A DNA stretch of 25,530 nucleotides, taken from positions 1-25,530 of the IMG/VR virus record IMGVR_UViG_3300006224_000036, one strand, 5' to 3'. The notes below the pieces were generated by a model that saw only the letters and a list, made by a program, of their open reading frames with translations, searched no databases and had not been told where the DNA came from. The stretch's first letter is position 1. The number at the start of each line of letters is the position of its first letter. A program made the translations under genes and the position numbers. Source of the DNA: a virus. This document shows, piece after piece, positions 6,984 to 15,454 of the stretch.

Positions 6984-9611
6984 TCACCTGACGGGGTTCT
7001 GGATGTAGGTGTACGTCACCTTGTTGATAGTGAGCGGGGCGTCGGCACCACTCGCCGAGATGGTGGTCTGCATATACCTGCCTCGCGCCTGAACGCGCAC
7101 GCGGGCTGGCTGCACGTCGTTCGCAGGACCGATGGACACCGTCTGCGTCACACCGGGGACATCGTCCGTCGTCGGAGCGATGGTCACGTCCTGCGGAGTC
7201 GGCGAATCAGCGGCAAGATGGATTTGGCGGAAAACCTTTGCCGTCTCATAGCCGCCGATGGGCACCGGAGGGAGCGTGTAGCTCATCGGGATGACGCTTC
7301 CGTCGTCGGTTTCTCCGTAATCCAGCCGGTACACGTCACCGGTCGTGGCGGAACCGCCGTACAGCACGTACTCGTCGTCGGTCGAAACGTAGAACACCCC
7401 GATGGATAGGTTGGAATACTGCGCCCATGCCTTCTTGTCGAGGTCGTAGACGAGCACGGTGTTGTTGGTCGTGTCTCCGTTGAGAGCACAGGCGAGCCAA
7501 TACTTGTTCTTGTAGAACGCCGCTGCCGCCTTCGGCAGCATGGATGCCGAGATGCTGTCGAGCGTCGGCTGGATGAGCAGCGACAGATTCTCCAGACCGG
7601 AGCCGTCATCAGCCCCGATTCCCTTGATGAGTCCGTACGTGCGGACGCTCTTGTCGGCGCACAGCATGATGACCCCGTTGGGAGCGACGGCGAACGTCTT
7701 TGGTGCCACGCATCCGAAGCCCGTCACGGGATAGGCGAGTGCCGACCACGTCTCGGCGGGTCCGGAGACTTCGCAGGAGTACAACCGGTCCTTCGTGGTG
7801 AACCACAGCTTGCTGTCCCAAATCGTCAAACCGGTGCAATCCGCTTGCGCGTTCGGCGGTGCGACCCGGAACGCTTCACCGTTGACCCACGACGACCCTT
7901 CTACCCTGCCGACATCGGTGACCTCGACCATGCCGCTGTTCGGCACGTCGGTCCCCGTCACGACCGCTGTCCCCGTGAGCGCACCCGAGGTGAACAACCG
8001 GTCTTGGTATTCGACGAGGAAACCGCCCTTGGGCGTCGTGCCCGAGACGTCGCTGAACGTGCCGGTGACGGTGCATTTGTGCAAGTCCATCGACTCGGAG
8101 TTCACGTAGGTCACACCGTCGTAGGTCGCAAAACCGAATTGCGTCCCGGTCACGCTTCCCCGGTGTACCCATGTCGCTCCGTCGATGTGGAGGAACGAGG
8201 CGACGTCGATGCTGTTGTGGTTCACGTCCGCAACGCCGACATCGACTTCCATCGCCTGTGCGACGACGGTGAATCTCAGGTCCATGCCCGTCGTGTCCGA
8301 CCACACGCCGCCCGAGTACGACTGCTCGGAACCATCGGCATACCCACCGGCACTATTTCGGTTGGTGTAGAACGTCGTGCTGCCGCCGCTGCCGATTCCC
8401 TTCAACCCCACTCGGTAAGTCGTCCCGCCGGGGATACGGACCGAGGGGAAGCTGAACGTACGCAAGCTGGCAGTCTCACGAGTCATCGTTACATTCGCCG
8501 ATGCCAATTCCGTTCCGCTCAAAGTCATCAGGACAGCGGTTACTGTCTTGCTCGATTCGGCGGGGTTCTGGATGATGGCTTGGAAGTTCTTGACGACCCA
8601 TTGGGTGTCCGTGCTGGTGCCGACCTTGAAGGTCTGCCCAATCTGATACTCCGCCGGTTCGTGGAAATGAGACATCGGTGAAAGGGTCGTCGTCTGCTCT
8701 GCGACTACTTGGTCAGCTCCGGTCTCATAGAACCACCAACCCCCATCGCTCGTACCCGTGACATCCAGCTCGGTCGAGTCACTCCAGATGCCGTCAACGA
8801 ATACCCGATAGGACGGGTCGAACTTGAACGAGATGGCGTCCACGTTCGAGTAGGTGCCGGTCACCGTATGCCACTCGTTGTCGCCGGTATCGCACAATTG
8901 ACCCATTGGCGGACCCGCTGGATACCACGTCGTACCCGACCGCCATGTCACACCCACGATTCCACGGCTTCTGACTCGAATTGATGTCGTGGTCGATGAG
9001 GGGGTGCTGTTCATCCAGTACGCGCCCCCGCCGAGAGGATAGCCGCCGCGCCATGACTGGCTCTGGCTTCCGGTCACCGTCGCCGGTTCGATGTAGACAT
9101 GGTGATGTGTCGCGGAGAGCGACCCGAAGGTGTAGTCCTCGACGCTCGTGCCGGTGAGCGTGGTCCCCTCGCATTTGATGGTCTTGGACCCCGGACCGAG
9201 CAAAACCCGGACTGAAGTCGATTTCGGGATTAGGAACTCCGCTGTCCCTGAAATCCCGTATGCCACACCTCCCGAGTAGTCCGCACCATCGACCTGTTCG
9301 TACGTCCCCGACTGATACACCGAGCTGGCGTGGACCGCAGTCCACGGCTGCGTGTCGGCGGGCTGCGACCAAATCGCCGTTCCGCAGACCGCAAGAAGGC
9401 AGTCGCGGGTTCGGGTGATTGCCTTGACGGGGTACGCGCCGAGCGAATTCTCATTGGTCGGGACGTACCCGTGGCGACGAGTGATGCCGCCGGTGAGCAG
9501 GATGTCGCAGTTCAGCATCGCCGGGGTCATGTTCGGCGGAAGCATCGACGGGTCTGTCGCGGTGTTCAGACCACCATCGAATTTCGTGAAGGAAAACGTC
9601 TTGGTCGCCAT
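6984..9611 (-). CDS. Beta-propeller tail (nozzle/hub) protein with an inserted region
   Basis: This 875-residue protein starts 6 bases after the adaptor stop. The N-terminus (FTKFDGGLNTATDPSMLPPNM, then GGITRRHGYVP) is the arm typical of podoviral nozzle or stabilisation proteins such as the P22 gp10 class. From about residue 485 blade-like repeats continue: LHIDGATWVHRGS, FLVEYQDRLF, LTIWDSKLWFTTKDRLY, FAVAPNGVIMLCADKSV, AAAFYKNKYWLACAL, VLVYDLDKKAWAQY, YVLYGGSATTGDVYRLDYG. Residues about 105-452 do not look like propeller: they hold Trp/Gly-rich beta sequence, and 305-452 resembles the bacterial choice-of-anchor R-type surface domain (EPAEYQIGQTFKV, GGTTYRVGLKG, SGGVWSDTTGMDLRF). The protein probably forms the tail tube that meets the cell; the insert may bind a surface glycan. 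It is longer than the usual 450-700 residues because of this insert. Confidence 0.72.
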   Translation of the reverse strand: MATKTFSFTKFDGGLNTATDPSMLPPNMTPAMLNCDILLTGGITRRHGYVPTNENSLGAYPVKAITRTRDCLLAVCGTAIWSQPADTQPWTAVHASSVYQSGTYEQVDGADYSGGVAYGISGTAEFLIPKSTSVRVLLGPGSKTIKCEGTTLTGTSVEDYTFGSLSATHHHVYIEPATVTGSQSQSWRGGYPLGGGAYWMNSTPSSTTTSIRVRSRGIVGVTWRSGTTWYPAGPPMGQLCDTGDNEWHTVTGTYSNVDAISFKFDPSYRVFVDGIWSDSTELDVTGTSDGGWWFYETGADQVVAEQTTTLSPMSHFHEPAEYQIGQTFKVGTSTDTQWVVKNFQAIIQNPAESSKTVTAVLMTLSGTELASANVTMTRETASLRTFSFPSVRIPGGTTYRVGLKGIGSGGSTTFYTNRNSAGGYADGSEQSYSGGVWSDTTGMDLRFTVVAQAMEVDVGVADVNHNSIDVASFLHIDGATWVHRGSVTGTQFGFATYDGVTYVNSESMDLHKCTVTGTFSDVSGTTPKGGFLVEYQDRLFTSGALTGTAVVTGTDVPNSGMVEVTDVGRVEGSSWVNGEAFRVAPPNAQADCTGLTIWDSKLWFTTKDRLYSCEVSGPAETWSALAYPVTGFGCVAPKTFAVAPNGVIMLCADKSVRTYGLIKGIGADDGSGLENLSLLIQPTLDSISASMLPKAAAAFYKNKYWLACALNGDTTNNTVLVYDLDKKAWAQYSNLSIGVFYVSTDDEYVLYGGSATTGDVYRLDYGETDDGSVIPMSYTLPPVPIGGYETAKVFRQIHLAADSPTPQDVTIAPTTDDVPGVTQTVSIGPANDVQPARVRVQARGRYMQTTISASGADAPLTINKVTYTYIQNPVR

Positions 9612-9617
9612 CGGGCA

Positions 9618-10232
9618 TCACCACGTCTGCCGAGGCAGCGTGCTCATGTCCGCCGTCCTCGTCCGAATCGTCTGCCACTCGGCATTTTGCAGGTCGTCGT
9701 TGTAGAGCGCGGTGAGACGGTCAGCCGCCATGTAGTCACCGAGCTGCTCGTACAGACGCGCCTTCACGTACTTGGTGAGGATGAAGTCGTACTGGCTGTC
9801 GAACGCCGTAGTGCCCGATGTCTCGGTGACCTCTGCCGGGAGACACGTCCGGAAGAAACGGATGGTTCCCGAGACGTCAGGCGTGGGGTACAGCCACAGG
9901 GCACCGTCGGAGACGAGGTAGCGGTCCGGGTCTCCCGTTGCCGGTTGCTGCTGGTAGTACGTGAAGTCCATCTCGTTCAGGCGGGTGAGGGGTTCATCGT
10001 CCCCATTGAAGTAGACCGCCTTCACGTCGATGGTGCCCGTGGGAAGCGAGTAGCTCGCCTGTCCTGCGAGAGCACCGGCGTACTCTTCGTCCTCCCACGG
10101 GCGTACCTTTTTCGCGAAATCGCGGGCAGCGTCGTTGTAGTGACGCAGGATGGAAGCATCGGAGAAAATCGACGCTACCGGTTCCTCGACGTCCTCGCGG
10201 ATTCCAGAAAGAACGGTGTTCCAAGCAGTCAT
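9618..10232 (-). CDS. Head-tail adaptor (connector) protein
   Basis: The protein has 204 residues; its ATG overlaps the fibre stop by one base. The helical N-terminus (IREDVEEPVASIFSDASILRHYNDAARDFAKK) is followed by a beta part: YSLPTGTIDVKAVYFNGDDEPLTRLNEMDF, WLYPTPDVSGTIRFF, and then two helices (YDFILTKYVKARLYEQLGDYMAADRLTALYNDDL). This order, with an S-x-L-P and a YPTP motif, fits the podoviral adaptor family (SU10/P22-gp4 type) that sits below the portal and joins the tail. The gene order, adaptor followed by propeller tail protein, agrees. A simple alternative is another tail-completion protein. No enzymatic motif is present; the lysozyme activity known for P22 gp4 is not indicated. 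Confidence 0.72.
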   Translation of the reverse strand: MTAWNTVLSGIREDVEEPVASIFSDASILRHYNDAARDFAKKVRPWEDEEYAGALAGQASYSLPTGTIDVKAVYFNGDDEPLTRLNEMDFTYYQQQPATGDPDRYLVSDGALWLYPTPDVSGTIRFFRTCLPAEVTETSGTTAFDSQYDFILTKYVKARLYEQLGDYMAADRLTALYNDDLQNAEWQTIRTRTADMSTLPRQTW

Positions 10233-13078
10233 CAGTCTGTCCTTTCAGTCCACGAGATTTCGTCGGAATCTCGTTCGGTCCACGTACCGGCTACGGAGCC
10301 ACGTTCGAGCCACGACGAACCTCCGCCGGGGACGACTTCAGCCCATGCCGCAGTAACCGGTTGCTGCTCGGTCCACGACCGTACATCGGCACCACGCTCG
10401 TTCCAGCCCAGCCACACTTCGGGCAGGTACACCGTCAGGGTGTCGGTGACCACCACGTTGTCCGAGACGCTGCGCTTCGGCTGCGGTAGGACATTGGCGG
10501 TATCACGGACAACGATGTCGTCCGAAACGGAACGGAGAATCGGACCGCTGATGTTGAGCGTCTCTCGGACGACGACATTGTCGGTGACGCTGCGGACGAT
10601 GTCGGGGCGCACCTGAACGGCTTCTGAAACGCGGATTTGGTCGGTGACGGTGATGCAGACCGGCAGACTGACCGGTTCTTCAACGTGCCCAATCGAGAAG
10701 TCATCAATCCAGACGGTCTTGCCCGCGTTGGACGCATCGGTGGCGTACGTGCCGATGAGGAATTGGACGCTGCCCATGTAGGACGAAGCGACCTCGAAGC
10801 CGTACCACACGAAATTCCACTTGCCGCCCTCGACGAACTGGCGATGGAGTGCCTCGGGTCGAGTAAGACTCCACGTACCGTCGGGAGCGAGGTAGGTATA
10901 GGCGTTGACACCGTCCCATACCGCAAGGTCAACGTACGTGTCGGTCGCGCAATAGACCCACGCGCCCATGTAGTGTCGGACACCGGCGTCGAAGATGCAG
11001 ATGTCCCACCAATCGCTGTTGTACCCGCCATAGCTACCCGAGCCGTCGTAGATGATGTGCAGCGAGCATCCCCACGTACCATGACCGAAATCCGTCGCGA
11101 TACCGAGGTCCGTGGTGCCGTCGAACACGCCAGCGTAGCCCATGCCGTTGTAGACACTCCGCGTGTCTATCGACGCCTCGCGGATGGGGTCTTGGACGGT
11201 GACGGTGTCGGTGACAGAGACCTTGATGTCTCCGACCTTGATGGATGGCGTGTCGGAAACGGTGACCGTATCGCTCACCGACCGCTGGATGTCCAGACTT
11301 TCCGGACTACCGGACGCTGTATCCGAAATTCGGATTTGGTCGGTGATGTCCGCTTCGACCGGATGCCATACGTACGAGTAGTAGAGGATGTTCGATTCGT
11401 GGGTGTCGTCCCCCGAATCGTCCGAGACCATGATGAGGTACTCGCCGTACTTCCACGGCACGATAGGGAGATTCGTGTCGATGACGCTGCTTGTGCCGGG
11501 TCCCAAAGGACTTCCGGGCACGTTCGCCCACGTCACGACCCATGAGCTTCCGTCATGGAAACGGTGCTGGACGTAGATGAGGGTCTCGTTCGTGGACATA
11601 TTCGTCCACTCGACCGTGATGGTGTTGTTGTCGTTGTACGTCGCCCGGAAATTCGTTGGGTCGAACGGGCTGTATTGCAGATTCGGCTCACGGACGACGA
11701 CGTTGTCGGAAACGCTGCGCTCGATGGTCGTTCCCACGCCACCGGTAAGCTCGACGGTGACCTCGTCACGGACCACGATGGACTCGGTGTAGACCTGCTC
11801 ACCGAGCGCGTCATGCACGGTGACCGTATCGGAGACCGAGACCGGGATGGAGAGCTGCCGGTCCGCGCTGTCCGAAACCGTCAAACCGTCAGAAACCGAG
11901 ACCGGAATCGACAAAACACGGCTCACGGTGTCGGAGACTGTGAGCGTATCCGTGATGTTCGCGACCACATTCAGGCGCACCGTGACCGTATCCGTGACGG
12001 AAACGGTGTCGGTGACCGATTTGTGATGCTCTGGCACCCGGACCGCGACGGTTTCCGAAATCCGGATTTGGTCGGTGACCGAGGGTACGAGGGTCACACG
12101 CACTTCGACGGCATCCGACACGTTCGTCGTGTCCGTCACCGTCTTTTCGACCTCGGGCACATCCCCGTCAACGACCTCGGCGGTCGTCCCGTCGGTATCC
12201 GAGATTCGGATTTGGTCGGTGACCGACTTCACGATGTCGAGACGGACCGTGACCGTGTCCGAGATGGTCGCCGTGTTGGTCAGGGCGGGCACGTTGATGG
12301 GCGTGACGTTGCGGGAGACCGTCTCCGAGACTCGGATTTGGTCCGTGACATCGACCGACACGGGGAACACGTTGGTCGAGACCGTTTCCGAGATACGGAT
12401 TTGGTCGGTGATGTTCGCGGTCGCCGCAGCAGGACCGGCGGTGGACGAGATGATGCCGGTGAACTGCGCGTGGTTCTGCGACGCGCTGCCGGTGACGGTC
12501 GTGTTGCCGACGGTGCCCGCCGTGGTGTCGTGACCCGTGATGACGACGAGACCGCCGCCGTTGCCGACGTTGCGCATATTGTTGATGCGGATGGTCGGGC
12601 TGGAGAGGTCGCTGTTCGACGGGCTGCTCCACCACGTCGTCGATGACGTGTCCGCGCCAGCCGTGGCGACGGCGATGACCAAGCTGTTGTCCGCCGGTGT
12701 GGTGCCGCCGGGGATGGTCGCGTTGGTCGCGGTCGTCTCGCTGGTGTCGGTGTAGTAGAACGGGTTGCCCGAGCTGATGGGCATATCTTGGATGGTGATG
12801 GTGCGACCGACGAAGTGGTTTCCGGAGGTCAGCGTCACCTCGTAGGTAGAGTCACCCGACTGCCACCAGCGGTAGAACACGTAGACCTTCGTGTAACCGG
12901 CGGCTTCCGCGTAGGAATCCGCGAGCGTGCAACCGGCGACCGTGAACGCCGACTCCGTACCGTCCGTCTCGAAGAACAGCAGGACGAGGTCGCCCGTCGT
13001 GGTGCCCGTGCCTGTTCCGATGTATGCCGACGTGGTGCCGTACTGCAACGTGCCGACTGAACGCACTCCGAATGCCAT
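10232..13078 (-). CDS. Large multidomain repeat fibre/virion protein
   Basis: This 948-residue protein starts with ATG after a one-base gap. Domains by eye: 1-210, a globular beta domain seen in phage virion proteins (GTTTGDLVLLFFETDG, VYVFYRWWQSGDSTYEVTL); 223-466, about twelve V-T-D-x-V/I-x-V/I-S-D/E-T repeats; 471-570, an Fn3-like domain (NFRATYNDNNTITVEWT); 578-636, three repeats; 637-800, a jelly-roll-like, Trp/Tyr-rich domain (GGYNSDWWDICIFDAG, KTVWIDDFSIGHV) that could bind carbohydrate; 811-888, four repeats; 889-948, six Trp motifs of the W-x-E type. Fn3 and jelly-roll domains in phage fibres are known to bind cell-surface glycans. It likely forms a tail fibre or head decoration. Its stop overlaps the adaptor start (TGATG). 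No endosialidase or lyase motif and no chaperone domain was seen. Confidence 0.68.
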   Translation of the reverse strand: MAFGVRSVGTLQYGTTSAYIGTGTGTTTGDLVLLFFETDGTESAFTVAGCTLADSYAEAAGYTKVYVFYRWWQSGDSTYEVTLTSGNHFVGRTITIQDMPISSGNPFYYTDTSETTATNATIPGGTTPADNSLVIAVATAGADTSSTTWWSSPSNSDLSSPTIRINNMRNVGNGGGLVVITGHDTTAGTVGNTTVTGSASQNHAQFTGIISSTAGPAAATANITDQIRISETVSTNVFPVSVDVTDQIRVSETVSRNVTPINVPALTNTATISDTVTVRLDIVKSVTDQIRISDTDGTTAEVVDGDVPEVEKTVTDTTNVSDAVEVRVTLVPSVTDQIRISETVAVRVPEHHKSVTDTVSVTDTVTVRLNVVANITDTLTVSDTVSRVLSIPVSVSDGLTVSDSADRQLSIPVSVSDTVTVHDALGEQVYTESIVVRDEVTVELTGGVGTTIERSVSDNVVVREPNLQYSPFDPTNFRATYNDNNTITVEWTNMSTNETLIYVQHRFHDGSSWVVTWANVPGSPLGPGTSSVIDTNLPIVPWKYGEYLIMVSDDSGDDTHESNILYYSYVWHPVEADITDQIRISDTASGSPESLDIQRSVSDTVTVSDTPSIKVGDIKVSVTDTVTVQDPIREASIDTRSVYNGMGYAGVFDGTTDLGIATDFGHGTWGCSLHIIYDGSGSYGGYNSDWWDICIFDAGVRHYMGAWVYCATDTYVDLAVWDGVNAYTYLAPDGTWSLTRPEALHRQFVEGGKWNFVWYGFEVASSYMGSVQFLIGTYATDASNAGKTVWIDDFSIGHVEEPVSLPVCITVTDQIRVSEAVQVRPDIVRSVTDNVVVRETLNISGPILRSVSDDIVVRDTANVLPQPKRSVSDNVVVTDTLTVYLPEVWLGWNERGADVRSWTEQQPVTAAWAEVVPGGGSSWLERGSVAGTWTERDSDEISWTERTD
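10235..10414 (-). repeat. Trp-rich W-x-E motif tail of the large fibre
   Basis: Residues 889-948 contain six short motifs spaced 8-13 residues apart: GWNERG, SWTEQ, AWAEV, SWLERG, TWTERD and SWTERT. Repeated WTEQ/WTER tails are familiar in phage virion proteins; their job (oligomerisation or attachment) is not established from this sequence. Confidence 0.75.
10415..10648 (-). repeat. Third repeat array of the large fibre (4 units)
   Basis: Residues about 811-888, after the jelly-roll-like domain: VTDQIRVSEA, VTDNVVVRET, VSDDIVVRDT and VSDNVVVTDT. The VVVR/VVVT variant is specific to this end of the gene and unit 12. Confidence 0.8.
11171..11347 (-). repeat. Second repeat array of the large fibre (3 units)
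   Basis: Residues about 578-636, between the Fn3-like and jelly-roll-like domains: ITDQIRISDT, VSDTVTVSDT and VTDTVTVQDP. Confidence 0.8.
11681..12412 (-). repeat. Main repeat array of the large fibre (about 12 units)
   Basis: Residues 223-466. Units of 20-28 residues begin [VI][TS]D. The form T-D-Q-I-R-I/V-S-E/D occurs four times here and twice more in the later arrays; its DNA core GATTTGGTC[GC]GTGA is nearly identical between copies. The linker PEHHKS (residues 349-354) is also found in the short paralogue. Confidence 0.85.
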
Positions 13079-13079
13079 G

Positions 13080-14222
13080 TCACACCACCCTCACTCCCCC
13101 GACCATGTAGGTCGGGTTGTCGGGGGCGATGTTGATTTCGATGGCGGCGACGGGACCGGCAGGGACATCACAGTCCGCCGTGTCCTGAACCGTCACCGCG
13201 TCGCTGACACTCAGGTTGTGCTCCGGAACCCTCACCGTAACGGTGTCGTTGACGGTCAGAGTGTCCTGCGCTTGCTTGGCGACGTCGCCGGTCGATGCCG
13301 TCGCGACGTCTTGGACGGTCACGGTATCGGTGACACTCTTAGCAACCGGACCGAGCTGCACCGTTACGGTGTCGGAGATGGTGACTGTATCCGATGCGGC
13401 AGGAACGAGGTTCAGCCGCACTACTGCCGTGTCGGATACCGTCACGGTCTCCAACACAACAGGGGATGGGGGCGGCAGACAGATGACGGTGTCCGCCAGC
13501 GTCGCGGTGTCGATGACGCTGATGAGACTCGTGTAGAGCAGCGCGACGGTCTCTGCCGCCGTCACCGTGTCAGTCACGGAGCGTACGATGGTCGGACGCA
13601 CCTGAAGCGTATCGACGACTGCCACCGTGTCGGTGACCTCGCGCTCGATAGCTGCTGGCTCGGAGCTGACGACATCGGCGTCGGCGGTGTCGTGAATCGT
13701 GACCGTGTCGGACGCCGACTTGTGGTGCTCCGGAATCCGCATCGTGACGGTCTCGGAGACACGGATGTTGTCGGTGGCACTACCCGTCGCCGCCCCACCG
13801 CCGCGTTCGGTGTAGGTGAAGCTCCCGATGCTCGGGTTGGTCCAAGACAGCTCGAACGAGCCGCTTGATAGACCGCCGCTCACATTCACAGCTTGCGAGC
13901 CAGCGATTGACGTGGCATCCGTTCCGAACGGGTCATCGCTGTTGTTCAGCCAGCCGGTGCTTACCTCGCTCCACGAGTTATCGTCCATGACGATGAACTC
14001 ACCGGCGATGTACCAGCCGCTCGTGAGGTTCCACGTGCTTGCTTCCCAGAACGCTACGGCGGCGACTTCGTTGATACCCGTAGAGTCGTATCCCTCGTTA
14101 TGAGAGGTCACGGTCCCTGTCGGGGTGGTCCGGTAGCCCCACCGCGCCGTGAAGTATCCCGTCGTGGCGGAGGTGTCCTCGGAGGTGGCACTACCCGTGT
14201 AATAGAGCGTGGTGGTAGCCAT
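13080..14222 (-). CDS. Repeat-rich fibre/virion protein (short paralogue)
   Basis: The protein has 380 residues; its ATG follows AAGGTGGTGA. Residues 1-140 form a beta-rich, Trp/Ser/Thr-rich globular domain (WKY-free, with EFIVMDDNSWSEVSTGW and SFELSWTNPSIGSFTY). Residues 149-358 hold about ten units of some 20 residues with the core V/A-S/T-D-x-V-T-V-x-D-T-x-x-V. The C-terminus (IEINIAPDNPTYMVGGVRVV) is a short cap. Such threonine/valine-rich beta repeats are typical of extended stalks in phage fibres. The units resemble those of the next gene, and the linker PEHHKS occurs in both. It probably forms or decorates a tail or head fibre. Receptor binding is inferred. One base separates its stop from the next start. 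Confidence 0.65.
   Translation of the reverse strand: MATTTLYYTGSATSEDTSATTGYFTARWGYRTTPTGTVTSHNEGYDSTGINEVAAVAFWEASTWNLTSGWYIAGEFIVMDDNSWSEVSTGWLNNSDDPFGTDATSIAGSQAVNVSGGLSSGSFELSWTNPSIGSFTYTERGGGAATGSATDNIRVSETVTMRIPEHHKSASDTVTIHDTADADVVSSEPAAIEREVTDTVAVVDTLQVRPTIVRSVTDTVTAAETVALLYTSLISVIDTATLADTVICLPPPSPVVLETVTVSDTAVVRLNLVPAASDTVTISDTVTVQLGPVAKSVTDTVTVQDVATASTGDVAKQAQDTLTVNDTVTVRVPEHNLSVSDAVTVQDTADCDVPAGPVAAIEINIAPDNPTYMVGGVRVV
13149..13778 (-). repeat. Array of about ten 20-residue VxDTVTVxDT repeats
   Basis: Units at residues 149, 170, 196, 216, 236, 256, 276, 297, 318 and 339 share the core [VA][ST]D-x-V-x-V-x-D-T. Two regions, PEHHKSASDTVTIHDTAD (165) and PEHNLSVSDAVTVQDTAD (332), each followed by a P-x-x-A-I-E end, look like an internal duplication of a two-unit block. 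Confidence 0.85.
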
Positions 14223-14233
14223 GACTCACCACC

Positions 14234-14611
14234 TTACGTCGGGATGCCGTCAGGGAACTGCTCCGCGATGTGGGGATAGGTGGCGAACACCTGATTCCAC
14301 TTCGCCTCGGTGTCCAACACGGTCACGTAGTCGTCCGCGTCGAGCGCGGAAGGTCCGTCCATCCGCAGCACCGCGAATGTCGGCAGGGTGTCCTCGTCGC
14401 CTTCGACGTACTCCTTGTCGTAGTACGCGGTGAAGCTGTGCTGGTAATACTTCCGATGGACCCTTTGCGGAATCTGTGTCGTGCTCCCGTCATGTTTCGT
14501 GACGGTCCACATCTCCCACGAGTAGGAGTGCTGCGGTTTGGTCGCAATCACTCGTTCACTCGCATCGGGCGATTCGATGAGCCATGCACGGACGAGATAC
14601 CACACGACCAT
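14234..14611 (-). CDS. Unknown 125-residue protein before the fibre genes
   Basis: I do not recognise this protein. The ATG at 14611 follows GGGGTGATGGC, a weak SD. The sequence is polar and aromatic (WYLVRAWLIESP, YSWEMWTVTKHDGS, RKYYQHSFTAYYDKEYVEGDED, KWNQVFATYPHIAEQFPDG), with no membrane segment, signal peptide or cysteine. It looks like a small soluble alpha/beta protein. Its place between the last glycosyltransferase and the repeat fibres, with 11 bases to the next start, suggests a virion accessory, fibre-assembly factor or chaperone, but nothing in it proves that. Confidence 0.55.
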   Translation of the reverse strand: MVVWYLVRAWLIESPDASERVIATKPQHSYSWEMWTVTKHDGSTTQIPQRVHRKYYQHSFTAYYDKEYVEGDEDTLPTFAVLRMDGPSALDADDYVTVLDTEAKWNQVFATYPHIAEQFPDGIPT

Positions 14612-14671
14612 GCCATCACCCCATCGAGTCTCCGGAGCCGATTCCGTCGGTCACTTCGATGCGTATCGGCT

Positions 14672-15454
14672 CTACTTCGCGTTCGGAATCACGTTGCTCG
14701 GCGGGAACATCTCCCCGTCGATGTTCACGTGGCGGCAGAAGATGTTCGTATCCACCAAGAACGGGTACTTTTTCCTTCCGATGCTCTTCCATCCTGCCCT
14801 CTCAATCACGTTCTGCTCCATGACACGGGTACACCAATTCAGGTCACTCGTGCCGGTCGCTGATGCCCATCCCCCGCTCTCGGGGTCGAACCACGTGCCC
14901 GAGGGCTGGTCGAACACCCGCCGGGTGATGGTGCCCGAGACGAGGTACTCGGGAGATTCCTGCCACATGAGCTGAAGAATCTTCCCGTTGATGAGAAGGC
15001 ACCCGGTCGGTACACCATCCGCCCACACCTTGTCCCCGAGTTTGAAGTCGTCGTAGTAGCTCGTGCCGCGACCGCGATATACCAGCGGCTCGGGCGGCAG
15101 CGACTTGGTGTAGTACAGCCCCGAGACGATGGGGATGGATTCGTCGCGGATGTACTCGTTGAAGCGGATGAACGTGTCGGGCGGGGGGCACGTGTCATCT
15201 TCGATGAGCAGCAGCCAGTCCCAATTCCCCTCCACGACCTGCTTCACGATGAGGTTCTGCGCGTCGGCGACGCCGTAGCCCAGCGGGGCGAAGGTGTCGT
15301 ACGCCTGAAGCATATGACCCATCGACCAATTGCACGGGATGATTTGCCCGTAACGGGCGAGCACCCACTCGATTCTCACGGTCCCTCGCGTCGGGGTGCC
15401 CACGAACAGGCGGTTCCCGATGTCGTTCTTCTTCGGATTCTTCACGAGCGTCAC
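14672..15454 (-). CDS. GT-A-like glycosyltransferase
   Basis: The GTG at 15454 is preferred: AGGGGGT lies 6 bases upstream, as in its neighbours, and it overlaps the RmlB stop as GTGA. An ATG at 15460 is in frame but has no room for that SD. From the GTG the protein has 260 residues. It opens with LFVGTPTRGTVRIEWVLA, then QNLIVKQVVEGNWDWLLLIEDDTCPP, where EDD (85-87) is the likely DxD metal-binding motif. IVSGLYYTKSLPPEPLVYRGRG, GVPTGCLLINGKIL and the late PFLVDTNIFCRHVN with its His follow the plan of phage and bacterial GT-A proteins annotated as glycosyltransferases. It is soluble. It is the last sugar gene before the fibre genes, and a 60-base gap follows. Confidence 0.75.
   Translation of the reverse strand: MTLVKNPKKNDIGNRLFVGTPTRGTVRIEWVLARYGQIIPCNWSMGHMLQAYDTFAPLGYGVADAQNLIVKQVVEGNWDWLLLIEDDTCPPPDTFIRFNEYIRDESIPIVSGLYYTKSLPPEPLVYRGRGTSYYDDFKLGDKVWADGVPTGCLLINGKILQLMWQESPEYLVSGTITRRVFDQPSGTWFDPESGGWASATGTSDLNWCTRVMEQNVIERAGWKSIGRKKYPFLVDTNIFCRHVNIDGEMFPPSNVIPNAK

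Noticed and set aside
5505-7409. 634-codon plus-strand open frame spanning two minus-strand genes
   Set aside because: It is antisense to the 514- and 875-residue genes, is of low-complexity Arg/Val/Leu composition and has no recognisable motif.
10630-12420. CRISPR-like pattern from repeated GATTTGGTCGGTGA
   Set aside because: Spacing is irregular, the copies lie in frame in one gene and encode a protein repeat (TDQIRIS), and no cas gene is nearby.
10232-14222. Diversity-generating retroelement target in the fibre genes
   Set aside because: No reverse transcriptase, no template-like near-copy with A-specific changes and no IMH-like element was seen in the window.
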